The notes beneath the pieces were generated by a model. The model did not search any database and was not told the DNA's origin. It was given only the letters and a program-made list of their open reading frames with translations. Positions 26,477 through 34,994 of a DNA stretch of 64,000 nucleotides are shown one piece after another (the stretch's first letter is position 1; each line of letters begins with the position of its first letter). The position numbers and the translations under genes were made by a program. This DNA is from Aequorivita todarodis (GTDB lineage Bacteria; Bacteroidota; Bacteroidia; Flavobacteriales; Flavobacteriaceae): positions 1-64,000 of the forward strand of contig NZ_JAQQTG010000046.1 in the NCBI RefSeq assembly GCF_028561335.1, written 5' to 3'.

Positions 26477-27880
26477 TTGGTTTTGAATTTCATAAAACTA
26501 TATAAAATTCCATTGCTCTTTGCGATTATTTCCATCGCTTTTTATGCCAGTTTTACGTATGATTTAGAACGAAGTGATTTTGCAAAACTCATCTCGCTTT
26601 ATTCAGCCTTATTTTTTCTTGCCTATCTATTGATTGAAAAATTTAAGCTCAATTTTTGGTTTTTAGCCGTTTTAGGGGTTGTATTTCGATTGGTTTTTAT
26701 TGGTGCTACTCCAAATCTTTCGCAGGATTTTTATCGGTTTTTGTGGGATGGGCGGTTGCTTTTGAAGGGCGTGAGTCCTTATTTTTTCACCCCCAGCTCC
26801 TCGACTGCGCTCGGAGTGACGATTGAGCAATCACAACAATTAATTGAGGGAATGGACGCCCTAAATGCAAGTCACTTCAGTAATTACCCTCCTGTTAATC
26901 AATTGTTTTTTGCCATTGCCGCGCTGTTTGCGGGAAAAAGTATTTTGGGCTCCGTAATCGTTCTTCGTACGCTGCTTATTTTGGCAGATATCGGTATTCT
27001 TTTCTTCGGAAAGAAACTTTTAAAAAAATTGGACCTTCCCGTTAAAAACGTTTTTTGGTATTTTCTGAATCCATTTATTATAATCGAACTTACCGGAAAC
27101 CTCCATTTTGAAGGGGTAATGCTTTTCTTTTTTATTTGGGGAATGTATTTATTGTTTAAGGGAAAGTGGTTTTGGGCGGCGGTTTTGATAGGGATTTCTG
27201 TTTCTGTGAAATTACTTCCGTTATTGCTTTTGCCTTTGTTTTTAAAATATTTCACTATTAATAGAACCCCAAAGGTTGTAGAAACGTTTTGGGTTTCGAT
27301 TAAAAAGCTAATTGGATTTTATATAATTATTGGACTTACGATAATACTCACTTTTCTACCTTTTCTTTCTTCCGAATTTATTCATAACTTCTCAGCAACC
27401 ATTGCACTTTGGTTTCAGAATTTTGAGTTTAACGCAAGTGTTTATTATATAATCCGATGGATTGGGTTTCAGGTTGTGGGCTGGAATATTATAGGAACCG
27501 CGGGAAAAATTCTTCCTATTTTAGTCTTCCTTATTGTTTTGGCGATTGCTTTTTTCAGAAAAAATAAAACGCCCCAACAATTGATAACCGCGATGCTTTT
27601 TGCGGTTTCAATTTACTTTCTACTGTCAACCACGGTGCATCCTTGGTATATTGCCACTCCTCTTTTGCTTTCGGTCTTTACGAAATATAAATTCCCGATT
27701 GTTTGGAGTTTTATAGTAATATTAAGCTATTCGGCCTACGGAAAAGATGGTTTTGATGAAAATCTTTGGTTGGTGGCTTTGGAATATATGGTGGTAATTG
27801 GTGTTGCGGTTTGGGAAATTTGCAATTCCAAAGATCCTTTTGCGAACAAGAATAAGATAGAGCCATCTAATAGTATTTAA
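26477..27880 (+). CDS. GT-C family membrane glycosyltransferase
   Basis: The 467-residue protein has about twelve membrane helices. An early extracytoplasmic loop carries QDFYRFLWDGRLLLKGVSPYFFTP, which resembles the GT-C catalytic loop with a key Asp and the GVSPY motif of polyprenol-phosphate mannose-type transferases (family 87 and relatives). It would transfer a sugar from a lipid carrier on the outer face of the membrane. Residues 107-115 are encoded by a palindromic repeat. No ATG is available near the start; TTG at 26477 or 26483 must be used. The substrate is unknown. Confidence 0.75.
   Translation: MVLNFIKLYKIPLLFAIISIAFYASFTYDLERSDFAKLISLYSALFFLAYLLIEKFKLNFWFLAVLGVVFRLVFIGATPNLSQDFYRFLWDGRLLLKGVSPYFFTPSSSTALGVTIEQSQQLIEGMDALNASHFSNYPPVNQLFFAIAALFAGKSILGSVIVLRTLLILADIGILFFGKKLLKKLDLPVKNVFWYFLNPFIIIELTGNLHFEGVMLFFFIWGMYLLFKGKWFWAAVLIGISVSVKLLPLLLLPLFLKYFTINRTPKVVETFWVSIKKLIGFYIIIGLTIILTFLPFLSSEFIHNFSATIALWFQNFEFNASVYYIIRWIGFQVVGWNIIGTAGKILPILVFLIVLAIAFFRKNKTPQQLITAMLFAVSIYFLLSTTVHPWYIATPLLLSVFTKYKFPIVWSFIVILSYSAYGKDGFDENLWLVALEYMVVIGVAVWEICNSKDPFANKNKIEPSNSI
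26797..26820. repeat. CTCCTCGACTGCGCTCGGAG repeat inside a coding sequence
   Basis: This sequence is a known interspersed bacterial repeat type with CTCC/GGAG arms. It is read in frame here as SSSTALGVT (residues 107-115), within the catalytic loop region of the glycosyltransferase. The length is a multiple of three, so the frame is kept. Confidence 0.6.
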
Positions 27881-27978
27881 AATAACTGAAAGAACGGGTT
27901 GGCTTACCAAATTCAATAGCGAACCTCCATCCGATTTCAATTAATTTATAAAAAAGCGGAAAATTAAGAAGGAATAGA

Positions 27979-28010
27979 TTTGGTGGAACAAAGAAAAAAA
28001 TGTAATTTTA
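27979..28010 (+). promoter_or_regulatory. Candidate promoter of the first RES/Xre module
   Basis: TTTG (27979-27982), 20 bases, TAATTTTA (28003-28010) is one base from the Bacteroidota promoter consensus. The start codon at 28040 follows after 29 bases. Confidence 0.4.
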
Positions 28011-28039
28011 TACCGTTTGAAGTTTAAAATAATACTCGC

Positions 28040-28507
28040 ATGAAAAAGTCATATAAACCCACCGATAAACTCAATTATGCCCAAGAGGCTCCTACAAATT
28101 TTTACGACGGAAATCTTGCCATTCCCTTAGTAGATATGACCGCTTATCAAAAAATGCAGATTGTTAGGGGTGGTGTTACCAAAACCTATTTGACCAAGCT
28201 AAAGGAAGAAACTTCGCTGGACTATGATGCTTTGGCCCTAGCATTATCAGTTACTCGTGCCACGCTTATCAATAAAAAAGGAGAGCAAAAATTCAGCGAT
28301 CACATAAGCGAAGGCATTATCGCCGTGGCTGAAATCTATTCCTTTGGCTATGAAGTTTTTGAAGACAAAAACAATTTCAATAAATGGATGTTCACTCCCA
28401 ATCAAGCACTTTCAGGGGCTGAACCTTTTAATCTTATGGACAATCAATTTGGGCGCGAGGAAATTCGTAACCTTATCGGCCGTATTGCCTACGGCGTTTA
28501 TTCTTAA
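28040..28507 (+). CDS. Xre/MbcA/ParS-type antitoxin (DUF2384), module 1
   Basis: The 155-residue protein has a helix-turn-helix-like middle (GVTKTYLTKLKEETSLDYDALALALSVTRATL) and a C-terminal DUF2384 toxin-binding part (WMFTPNQALSGAEPFNLMDN, then GRIAYGVYS). This matches antitoxins that pair with RES toxins. It likely neutralises the toxin encoded 2 bases downstream and represses the shared promoter. It is paralogous to the antitoxin at 31149-31637, with similar C-terminal phrases. Confidence 0.88.
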   Translation: MKKSYKPTDKLNYAQEAPTNFYDGNLAIPLVDMTAYQKMQIVRGGVTKTYLTKLKEETSLDYDALALALSVTRATLINKKGEQKFSDHISEGIIAVAEIYSFGYEVFEDKNNFNKWMFTPNQALSGAEPFNLMDNQFGREEIRNLIGRIAYGVYS

Positions 28508-28509
28508 GT

Positions 28510-28971
28510 ATGAAAGTTTATCGAGTAACCAAAACACAGTATGCCCAAGATTTAAACGGAACCGGTTCAAAGCTTTTTGGTGGAAGGTGGAACCATGTTG
28601 ATTCGCCTTGCATCTATATGTCCGAAAGTCGTGCTCTGTCTGTTTTGGAATATGCCGTTAACATAAATATTGATTTTATTCCGCGTGCCTTAAGCCTATG
28701 CGTCTTTGAAATTGATGACAACCAGATACATACCTTGAAAGAAGAAGATTTGCCAGGAAATTGGCGCGAGACACCAGTACCAAAATCTACCAAGGATTTT
28801 GGTACAAAATTGCTAAAGCAAAATCACGCCATCCTAAAGATTCCTTCCATAATAATCCCACAGGAATTTAATTATGTTTTAAATCCACTTGCCGAAAACT
28901 CCCGTTTTAAATTATTGGAAATAAAGGACTTTGTTTTTGATTTGCGGATAAAGTCCAATAAAGAAAAATAA
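28510..28971 (+). CDS. RES-domain toxin (NAD-depleting type), module 1
   Basis: The 153-residue protein starts MKVYRVTKTQYAQDLNGTG. It carries the RES signature: GGRWNHVDSPCIYMSESRALSVLE early and KIPSIIIPQEFNYVLNP late, with the conserved arginine, glutamate and serine of the family. RES toxins degrade NAD+ (known for MbcT and related toxins) and stop growth when free of antitoxin. It is 2 bases behind its antitoxin. It ends about 160 bases before the convergent GNAT-nitrilase gene. Confidence 0.9.
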   Translation: MKVYRVTKTQYAQDLNGTGSKLFGGRWNHVDSPCIYMSESRALSVLEYAVNINIDFIPRALSLCVFEIDDNQIHTLKEEDLPGNWRETPVPKSTKDFGTKLLKQNHAILKIPSIIIPQEFNYVLNPLAENSRFKLLEIKDFVFDLRIKSNKEK

Positions 28972-29130
28972 CCCACTTTCTATCTACTATTTTGACAATT
29001 GCCATTTAAGGACAAGTTAAATCTTGCCAGGTTATTCTATGCACTTAATTTCCTCTTTTTGGGAGATTTTCCTTCCTATATAATTGAAACCTACAAGGTT
29101 TTCAAAGCCTTGCTGGTTAGTAATTTGCTT

Positions 29131-30669
29131 TTATTTTTTTACTCGTTCCAATCTATAAAAATCTTTCCGTCTATCCTTTAAATTCCGAACTGCTCCGAAG
29201 GTATGCAGTTCACGCAGTAGGTCGATATCCACATCGGCCACCAAAATCATTTCGGTGTTTGGGGTTGCTTCAGCCTTAATTCCATTGTTGGGGAAAGAGA
29301 AATCGCAAGGAGTAAATACCCCGCTTTGGGCGTACTGTATGTCCATATTATGCACCTTTGGCAGGTTGCCGACACTTCCGGCAATTGCAACATAACATTC
29401 GTTTTCAATAGCCCTGGCTTGGGCGCAAAGCCGTACGCGCGAATAGCCGTTTTGGGTGTCGGTTAAAAATGGAACAAAAAGAATATCCATCCCTTCATCT
29501 GAAAGCAGTCTTGAAAGTTCTGGAAATTCTGAATCGTAACATATCAAAACACCTATTTTTCCACAGTCGGTATCAAAAGTTTTTAATGAATTTCCGTTCA
29601 CCATTCCCCAAACACGTTCCTCGTCGGGCGTAACATGAATCTTTTCGTAGCGCTCCACACTTCCGTCGCGGCGGCATAGATAACCCACATTGTATAATTT
29701 TCCACGAACAATTTCGGGCATGCTGCCCGTAATAATATTTATATTGTATGAAATGGAAAGCTGGGAAAGCCTTTCTGTAATTTCCTTGGTGTGCTGCGCC
29801 AGCTCCCGTATGGCGTCCGGTTCGCTCATATGGTTGTATTCTGCCATAAGCGGGGCATTGAAGAATTCGGGAAACATGGCAAAATCGCAACGATACCCAG
29901 CAACACAGTCAATAAAATATTCAGCTTGGTGCATTAAATCTTCCATACCCGCATAACTCCGCATTTGCCATTGAATAAGCCCGAGGCGCACTACACTCTT
30001 TACTGCAGAAGGCTTTGGTTTTTTTTCGGGTTTGGTGTAATAAATATTGTCCCATTCCATTAAAACCGCAAACTCACCTGACGCTTTATCACCTTCCAAA
30101 TAGCCTTTCAAGACACGCACAGGGTGAAAATCGTTTGAGATTTGAAAGTTTAAAACGGGATCGTCAATCTGTTTGCGCTTTACTTTTTCAATATATTGTT
30201 TTGGGGAAAGTTTATCCGCATGCAAGTGATAATTCGGCATTCTTCCACCGAAAACGATGCTTTTCAAATTTAAGTTTTCACAGAGTTCCTTTCTGTAATC
30301 ATACAATCTTCTTCCCAAACGCAGGCCACGAAAATCCGGACGGATGAAAACGTCAATTCCATATAGTACATCACCTTCAGGGTCGTGAATCTTAAAAGTA
30401 GGATCGTCCGTAATGTCTTGATAGGTATGTTTTTCACCCAATTCATCAAAATCTACAATTATGGAAAGCGCGCAACCGGCAATTTCGCCATCGGCCATAA
30501 TTACTACTTGTCCCTCGGGAAAGATATCTATTAAGTTTCCAATCTCGTTGATCTTCCAATAGCTATTTGGCATACCTCCATAGGACTGTATTGTTGCATT
30601 CTTCAATGCTTCGTAGTCTTTGAGGGTCAAAAACTTCAGTTCGATATTATCTATTTTTTGTGGATCCAT
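29131..30669 (-). CDS. GNAT acetyltransferase fused to carbon-nitrogen hydrolase
   Basis: The 512-residue protein has an N-terminal GNAT domain (about 10-160, with the CoA motif RGLRLGRRLYDYRKEL). A C-terminal nitrilase-superfamily domain follows (about 215-500). The nitrilase triad is seen as Glu in MFPEFFNAP, Lys in YEKIHVTPDE and Cys in VLICYDSEFPE. The fusion occurs widely in bacteria as an uncharacterised amidohydrolase. Acetylation and amide hydrolysis by one chain is inference. The gene lies between two RES/Xre modules, which face inward toward it. Confidence 0.88.
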   Translation of the reverse strand: MDPQKIDNIELKFLTLKDYEALKNATIQSYGGMPNSYWKINEIGNLIDIFPEGQVVIMADGEIAGCALSIIVDFDELGEKHTYQDITDDPTFKIHDPEGDVLYGIDVFIRPDFRGLRLGRRLYDYRKELCENLNLKSIVFGGRMPNYHLHADKLSPKQYIEKVKRKQIDDPVLNFQISNDFHPVRVLKGYLEGDKASGEFAVLMEWDNIYYTKPEKKPKPSAVKSVVRLGLIQWQMRSYAGMEDLMHQAEYFIDCVAGYRCDFAMFPEFFNAPLMAEYNHMSEPDAIRELAQHTKEITERLSQLSISYNINIITGSMPEIVRGKLYNVGYLCRRDGSVERYEKIHVTPDEERVWGMVNGNSLKTFDTDCGKIGVLICYDSEFPELSRLLSDEGMDILFVPFLTDTQNGYSRVRLCAQARAIENECYVAIAGSVGNLPKVHNMDIQYAQSGVFTPCDFSFPNNGIKAEATPNTEMILVADVDIDLLRELHTFGAVRNLKDRRKDFYRLERVKK

Positions 30670-30690
30670 ATATTTTTTGGATGTAAGTTT

Positions 30691-31149
30691 TTAGTTAAAA
30701 ATTCTCGCGTCAAAAGGAAAGTCGGTAATCTCAATGATTTTAATCTTTTTAATATCCCTGTGATTCGGGTTAAGCAAATAATTGAAATCGCCCTTTACCA
30801 CGGCAGAAGGCACTTTGAGAACACAATTTTTTTTTGAAAGAATAAAGCCATCACCAATAAGCTGTGTGCTCGATATTGGCGGGTTTGCGTTCCAATTGGT
30901 TTCCAAGCAGTCCGGTTCTATAACTTCCGATGCAACAGCTTCCGGAATCTCAATCTCAATCATCACATAATCATCCGGCAACGAAGCTAAGCTTAAATGC
31001 ACAATTACTTCAGCCATTGCCAAGGCCCTACTTTCAGAAGTATAAAGCATCTCAATACCCTTCGAGTTCCATCGGTTGCCAAACATGGCCGCTCCCTTTC
31101 CGCTCAAGTCACTGGCATATTTTTTTCTGGATAGCCTGAAAACCCTCAT
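30691..31149 (-). CDS. RES-domain toxin (NAD-depleting type), module 2
   Basis: The 152-residue protein starts MRVFRLSRKKYASDLSGKG. It has the RES hallmarks FGNRWNSKGIEMLYTSESRALAMAE and LKVPSAVVKGDFNYLLNP, at the same positions as in module 1. It overlaps the antitoxin stop by one base (TAATG). It lies 21 bases from the GNAT-nitrilase start on the same strand, so read-through from the toxin gene into that gene is possible. Confidence 0.9.
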   Translation of the reverse strand: MRVFRLSRKKYASDLSGKGAAMFGNRWNSKGIEMLYTSESRALAMAEVIVHLSLASLPDDYVMIEIEIPEAVASEVIEPDCLETNWNANPPISSTQLIGDGFILSKKNCVLKVPSAVVKGDFNYLLNPNHRDIKKIKIIEITDFPFDARIFN

Positions 31150-31637
31150 TATGCAAAAATGCCATGCTCTATACGGTTAAGCTCTGCCATGACCATTTCC
31201 TTGCCATAGGAATCTTTTAAAAGCTCACCGGGTTTATAGCCATTAAGTGCAAAGGAAGGCGAATTTAACCACCTATAGAATTTTTCCGAAGAGCCAAAAA
31301 CTTCGATTCCAAAATTGGTAACCTCCGCCAGCTCAAAAATCTTTTCGGTATGGATAGACTTAAAATGAAAATCTTTATCATCGCGATACCGCTGCAAGGT
31401 TTTTGTGGAAAGATCTAAATAAGAGGCCCAATCTCCATCGGTAAATGGCGTAAAAGCTTTTATTTGATGGAATATTTTATAAGGGAGCCCTCTTCTAATT
31501 GCTTGAACAATGAGCATTTTATCACGAAAAAAATCTGCAAAAGAAATTTTCCGCGATAAATTGCCAATGTTTTTTACATAAACGCTTAAAGTTTCATTTA
31601 CTTCATTAATAGCGATATTTTGCTCATCATAGCCCAT
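31149..31637 (-). CDS. Xre/MbcA/ParS-type antitoxin (DUF2384), module 2
   Basis: The 162-residue protein has a DNA-binding-like middle (TPFTDGDWASYLDLSTKTLQRYRD) and a C-terminal DUF2384 part (WLNSPSFALNGYKPGELLKDSYG). A longer form from a TTG at 31658 overlaps a -7 box, so the ATG at 31637 is preferred. Direct repeats flank the promoter as likely operator sites. It is paralogous to the module 1 antitoxin but clearly diverged, so cross-neutralisation is uncertain. Confidence 0.85.
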   Translation of the reverse strand: MGYDEQNIAINEVNETLSVYVKNIGNLSRKISFADFFRDKMLIVQAIRRGLPYKIFHQIKAFTPFTDGDWASYLDLSTKTLQRYRDDKDFHFKSIHTEKIFELAEVTNFGIEVFGSSEKFYRWLNSPSFALNGYKPGELLKDSYGKEMVMAELNRIEHGIFA

Positions 31638-31644
31638 AACAAAT

Positions 31645-31674
31645 ACATTTGTCTCCAAATTTACGACATTTGTC
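31645..31674 (-). promoter_or_regulatory. Promoter and paired direct repeats of module 2
   Basis: The -7 box TAAATTTG lies on the minus strand at 31656-31663, between two identical GACAAATGT direct repeats (plus-strand ACATTTGTC at 31645-31653 and 31666-31674). The repeats are 21 bp apart, two helical turns. This suits two repressor molecules bound on one face. Confidence 0.55.
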
Positions 31675-31704
31675 CGGGTTAGAAAAACATTTTAACGCAA
31701 TTTT

Positions 31705-32682
31705 TTACATATCAAGCAAATACGCAAAAATTAACGGTGCCACAATGGTGGCATCACTCTCTATGATAAATTTAGGAGTATCCATATCCAATTTGCCCCA
31801 CGTAATCTTTTCATTGGGAACGGCGCCCGAATAACTTCCAAAACTTGTAGTGGAATCACTGATTTGGCAAAAATAACTCCAAAACGGAGTATCCGTACGC
31901 TCCATATCCTGATAAAGCATTGGGACCACACAGATTGGGAAATCTCCGGCTATTCCCCCGCCAATTTGGAAGAAACCAATTCCCTTTTTTGAATTCTCAG
32001 TGTACCAATCGGCAAGAAAGGTCATATACTCAATGCCGCTTTTCATTGTGGAAGCTTTCAATTCGCCTTTCAAAACGTAGCTGGCAAAGATATTCCCCAT
32101 GGTGCTATCTTCCCAACCTGGGCAGATAATAGGTAGATTCTTTTCGGCGGCGGCGTACATCCACGAATCCTTTAAGTCTATTTCGTAATGTTCTTCCATC
32201 ACGCCACTCAAAAGAAGTTTATACATATATTCGTGCGGAAGATAGCGCTCCCCCTTTGCCTCGGCTTCTTTCCATAGCTTCACGATGTGCTTTTGGATTC
32301 TTCGGAAGGCTTCTTCTTCGGGGATACACGTATCCGTTACGCGGTTCATTCCCCTCTCAAGCAAATCCCACTCGTCCTGCGGCGTTAAATCGCGGTAATG
32401 CGGCACGCGCTCGTAATGGCTGTGCGCCACAAGATTCATAATATCTTCCTCAAGGTTTGCGCCCGTGCAAGAGATGATATGCACTTTATCCTGACGGATC
32501 ATTTCGGCAAAAATCTTTCCCAATTCCGCAGTACTCATAGCGCCGGCAAGGGAAACGAGCATTTTTGAACCTTGGTTCAACTGTGCTTCATAGCCTTTTG
32601 CGGCATCCACGAGGGCGGCTGCGTTAAAATGTAAATAATATTTTTCAATAAACTGGGAAATAGATCCTTTGCTAGTACTCAT
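31705..32682 (-). CDS. Deoxyhypusine synthase-family protein, likely homospermidine synthase
   Basis: The 325-residue protein belongs to the deoxyhypusine synthase family, with NAD-binding and active-site segments (SLAGAMSTAELGK, GGGIAGDFP). The essential lysine lies in a GAVPNEKITWGKLD segment that corresponds to the WGK of the human enzyme. Bacteria have no eIF5A substrate, and some homologues make homospermidine from putrescine. The gene follows agmatinase with an 11-base overlap, so a polyamine product is likely. The exact product is inference. Confidence 0.85.
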   Translation of the reverse strand: MSTSKGSISQFIEKYYLHFNAAALVDAAKGYEAQLNQGSKMLVSLAGAMSTAELGKIFAEMIRQDKVHIISCTGANLEEDIMNLVAHSHYERVPHYRDLTPQDEWDLLERGMNRVTDTCIPEEEAFRRIQKHIVKLWKEAEAKGERYLPHEYMYKLLLSGVMEEHYEIDLKDSWMYAAAEKNLPIICPGWEDSTMGNIFASYVLKGELKASTMKSGIEYMTFLADWYTENSKKGIGFFQIGGGIAGDFPICVVPMLYQDMERTDTPFWSYFCQISDSTTSFGSYSGAVPNEKITWGKLDMDTPKFIIESDATIVAPLIFAYLLDM

Positions 32683-33607
32683 CTTCTTCTGTATTAAATT
32701 TTGAAACGCCTTTCTTGGTTTCGTTAAAATTACTTTCGTATTCTTCTTCTTCGTCGGTTCCGGCGAATTTGTACGTCAACATTTTGTAGTAAAGTTTTGC
32801 AGCTACAAAATCGGAGGCTCTTTCTTCCGGATTTGGACAAAGCTCTACAATATCAAACCCTACCACATTTCTTTCTTCAAAAACCTGCTTTAGGAAATCA
32901 AGGGTTTCATACCAAAAAAGCCCGCCCGGCTCCGGAGTTCCGGTTGATGGCAAGATTGAAGGGTCGAACGCATCAAGGTCAAAAGTGATGAAAACGTTTT
33001 CGCCCAAAGCTTCAATTACTTTGTCCATCCAGTATTCATCCTTAGCCATATCGTGCGCAAAGAAAACTTTTTCTTCATCCATAACAGTAGTTTCAGCAAC
33101 GTCCATACTGCGGATGCCTACTTGCACAAGGTTTGTGGTCTGGCCGGCCTCATAAACAGCGCAAGCGTGGTTGCATTTGCTACCGTGATACTCTTTGCGC
33201 AAATCGGCGTGGGCATCTATATGAAGCACGGTTAGGTTGTCAAAACACTCGTTGAAAGCTCTAATTGTACCGATGGAAATGCTGTGCTCGCCACCAAAAA
33301 TGGTTACGAACTTATTTCGCTTTATATAATCTTTTGTGATTTTGTGCACTTCTGAAACTACCGCTTCCGGAGAGGAATTTTCCGTAATTGCATCTGCTAA
33401 ATACACCCCCTGTTTGTACACTTCAGTTTGGGTTTCAATATCATAGAGTTCCATGTTTTCCGAAGCGTCCAAAAACGCCTCTGGGCCTTTGTCGGCACCT
33501 TTTTGCCAAGTGCTGGTTCCATCGTATGGAACTGGGATCAATACAATTTTTGATGTTTCAAGAGCCGCATGTTTTTGCGGGATTCCGGCGTACGTCTTAA
33601 TGCTCAT
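32672..33607 (-). CDS. speB: Agmatinase
   Basis: The 311-residue ureohydrolase turns agmatine into putrescine and urea. All metal motifs are present: GGEHSISIG, DAHADLR and TFDLDAFDPS. It contrasts with the arginase-fold protein at 11273-12436, whose motifs are lost. It overlaps both neighbours by 11 bases, so the three polyamine genes are translated in a coupled run. The acidic C-terminus EEYESNF to EEDEY is an unusual tail. Confidence 0.93.
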   Translation of the reverse strand: MSIKTYAGIPQKHAALETSKIVLIPVPYDGTSTWQKGADKGPEAFLDASENMELYDIETQTEVYKQGVYLADAITENSSPEAVVSEVHKITKDYIKRNKFVTIFGGEHSISIGTIRAFNECFDNLTVLHIDAHADLRKEYHGSKCNHACAVYEAGQTTNLVQVGIRSMDVAETTVMDEEKVFFAHDMAKDEYWMDKVIEALGENVFITFDLDAFDPSILPSTGTPEPGGLFWYETLDFLKQVFEERNVVGFDIVELCPNPEERASDFVAAKLYYKMLTYKFAGTDEEEEYESNFNETKKGVSKFNTEEDEY

Positions 33608-34994
33608 AACCTAAAATGTTTAGCAATTGCTCGCTTGTTTGTTGTTCTGAAAAAAGTTTGGTCGTTATTTTATTGTTTTTGTCTCTGTCAATCAAAATGT
33701 GCTTTGGGGAAGGAATCAAACAGTGCTGTAACCCTCCGAAGCCCCCAATGGTTTCTTGATAGGCTCCCGTGTTGAAAAAGCCAATATACAAAGGTTTTTC
33801 CTTTCTGAATTTTGGCAGGTAAATGGCCGCCATGTTTTGTTCGCTGTTGTAATAATCATCGCTGTCGCAGGTCAGACCACCCAACAGTACCCTTTCATAT
33901 TCATCGTTCCAACGGTTTATGGCGAGCATAATGAAACGTTTGCTGATGGCCCAAGTGTCCGGCAAGGTTGTGATAAATGAAGAATTTATCATATTCCACT
34001 TCTCGCGGTCGTTCTGTTGTTTTTGGTACAGTATTTCGTAGATGGCGCCACCGCTCTCGCCCACGGTAAAACTGCCGAATTCCGTAAAAATATGCGGCAC
34101 CGGCACCTCGGCTTCGGCACAAGTAATGTTTATTTGGTTTAAAATTTCGTTGATCATATATTGATAATCATACTCAAAAGCCAACGAATTTTTTATGGGG
34201 AAACCCCCGCCGATATTCAAGCTATCCAAGGAAGGGCAGATTTTTTTTAACCGAACATAAACCTTTAAACATTTTACCAATTCGTTCCAGTAATACGCCG
34301 TGTCGCGAATGCCCGTGTTGATGAAGAAGTGCAGCATTTTTAAATCTACACGCTCGTTGTTTTTTATCTGTTCTTCGTAAAAAGGAATGATGTTTTTGTA
34401 GCCAATGCCCAATCTGGATGTATAGAATTCGAATTTTGGTTCTTCTTCCGAAGCGATACGGATCCCTACGTTGAAGTGATTGTCAATACTATCCGATAGC
34501 AGTTCAATCTCTTCGTAATTATCTATAATTGGGATGCAATTTTCGTGGCCATCGTTTATTAATCGCGCTATATTTTCAATGTAGCGCTCGCGTTTAAAAC
34601 CATTGCAAATTACATAGGTTTTATCGGTTACCTTTCCGGTTTTTTTCAACCTTTCTACTATATCAATATCAAAAGCCGAAGAGGTTTCAATATGAATATC
34701 GTTTTTAAGCGCTTCATTCAAAACGTGTTTGAAATGCGAACTTTTTGTGCAATAGCAGTAGTTGTAGGTGCCTTTGTAATTGTTCTTTTCAATAGCCTCC
34801 GCAAACCACTTTTTTGCCAAATTTATGTTTTCCGAAATTTTTGGAAGGTAGGTAAATTTAAGCGGTGCGCCGTATTGCTCCACAAGTGCCATTAAGTCAA
34901 CGCCGTGAAATTCCAACCCATTGTCGCCAAGACGGAATTCTTCCTGCGGAAAATAATACGTCTGGTTAATTAAATCTATGTATTTGGTGTTCAT
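33597..34994 (-). CDS. speA: Arginine decarboxylase (PLP, alanine-racemase fold)
   Basis: The 465-residue protein is of the alanine-racemase/ornithine decarboxylase fold III type and decarboxylates arginine to agmatine. The PLP lysine is in YCTKSSHFKHV. GGGFPIKNSLAF binds the phosphate, and a later CDSDDYYN segment supplies the catalytic Cys-Asp. The chain is shorter than the 650-residue SpeA of enterobacteria and matches the short flavobacterial enzyme. The substrate is inferred from the agmatinase gene behind it. It begins the polyamine operon. Confidence 0.85.
   Translation of the reverse strand: MNTKYIDLINQTYYFPQEEFRLGDNGLEFHGVDLMALVEQYGAPLKFTYLPKISENINLAKKWFAEAIEKNNYKGTYNYCYCTKSSHFKHVLNEALKNDIHIETSSAFDIDIVERLKKTGKVTDKTYVICNGFKRERYIENIARLINDGHENCIPIIDNYEEIELLSDSIDNHFNVGIRIASEEEPKFEFYTSRLGIGYKNIIPFYEEQIKNNERVDLKMLHFFINTGIRDTAYYWNELVKCLKVYVRLKKICPSLDSLNIGGGFPIKNSLAFEYDYQYMINEILNQINITCAEAEVPVPHIFTEFGSFTVGESGGAIYEILYQKQQNDREKWNMINSSFITTLPDTWAISKRFIMLAINRWNDEYERVLLGGLTCDSDDYYNSEQNMAAIYLPKFRKEKPLYIGFFNTGAYQETIGGFGGLQHCLIPSPKHILIDRDKNNKITTKLFSEQQTSEQLLNILGYEH

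Noticed and set aside
26802-26823. CRISPR or phage-derived sequence in the glycosyltransferase.
   Set aside because: The segment is a single short palindrome of a known repeat kind, not a spaced array.
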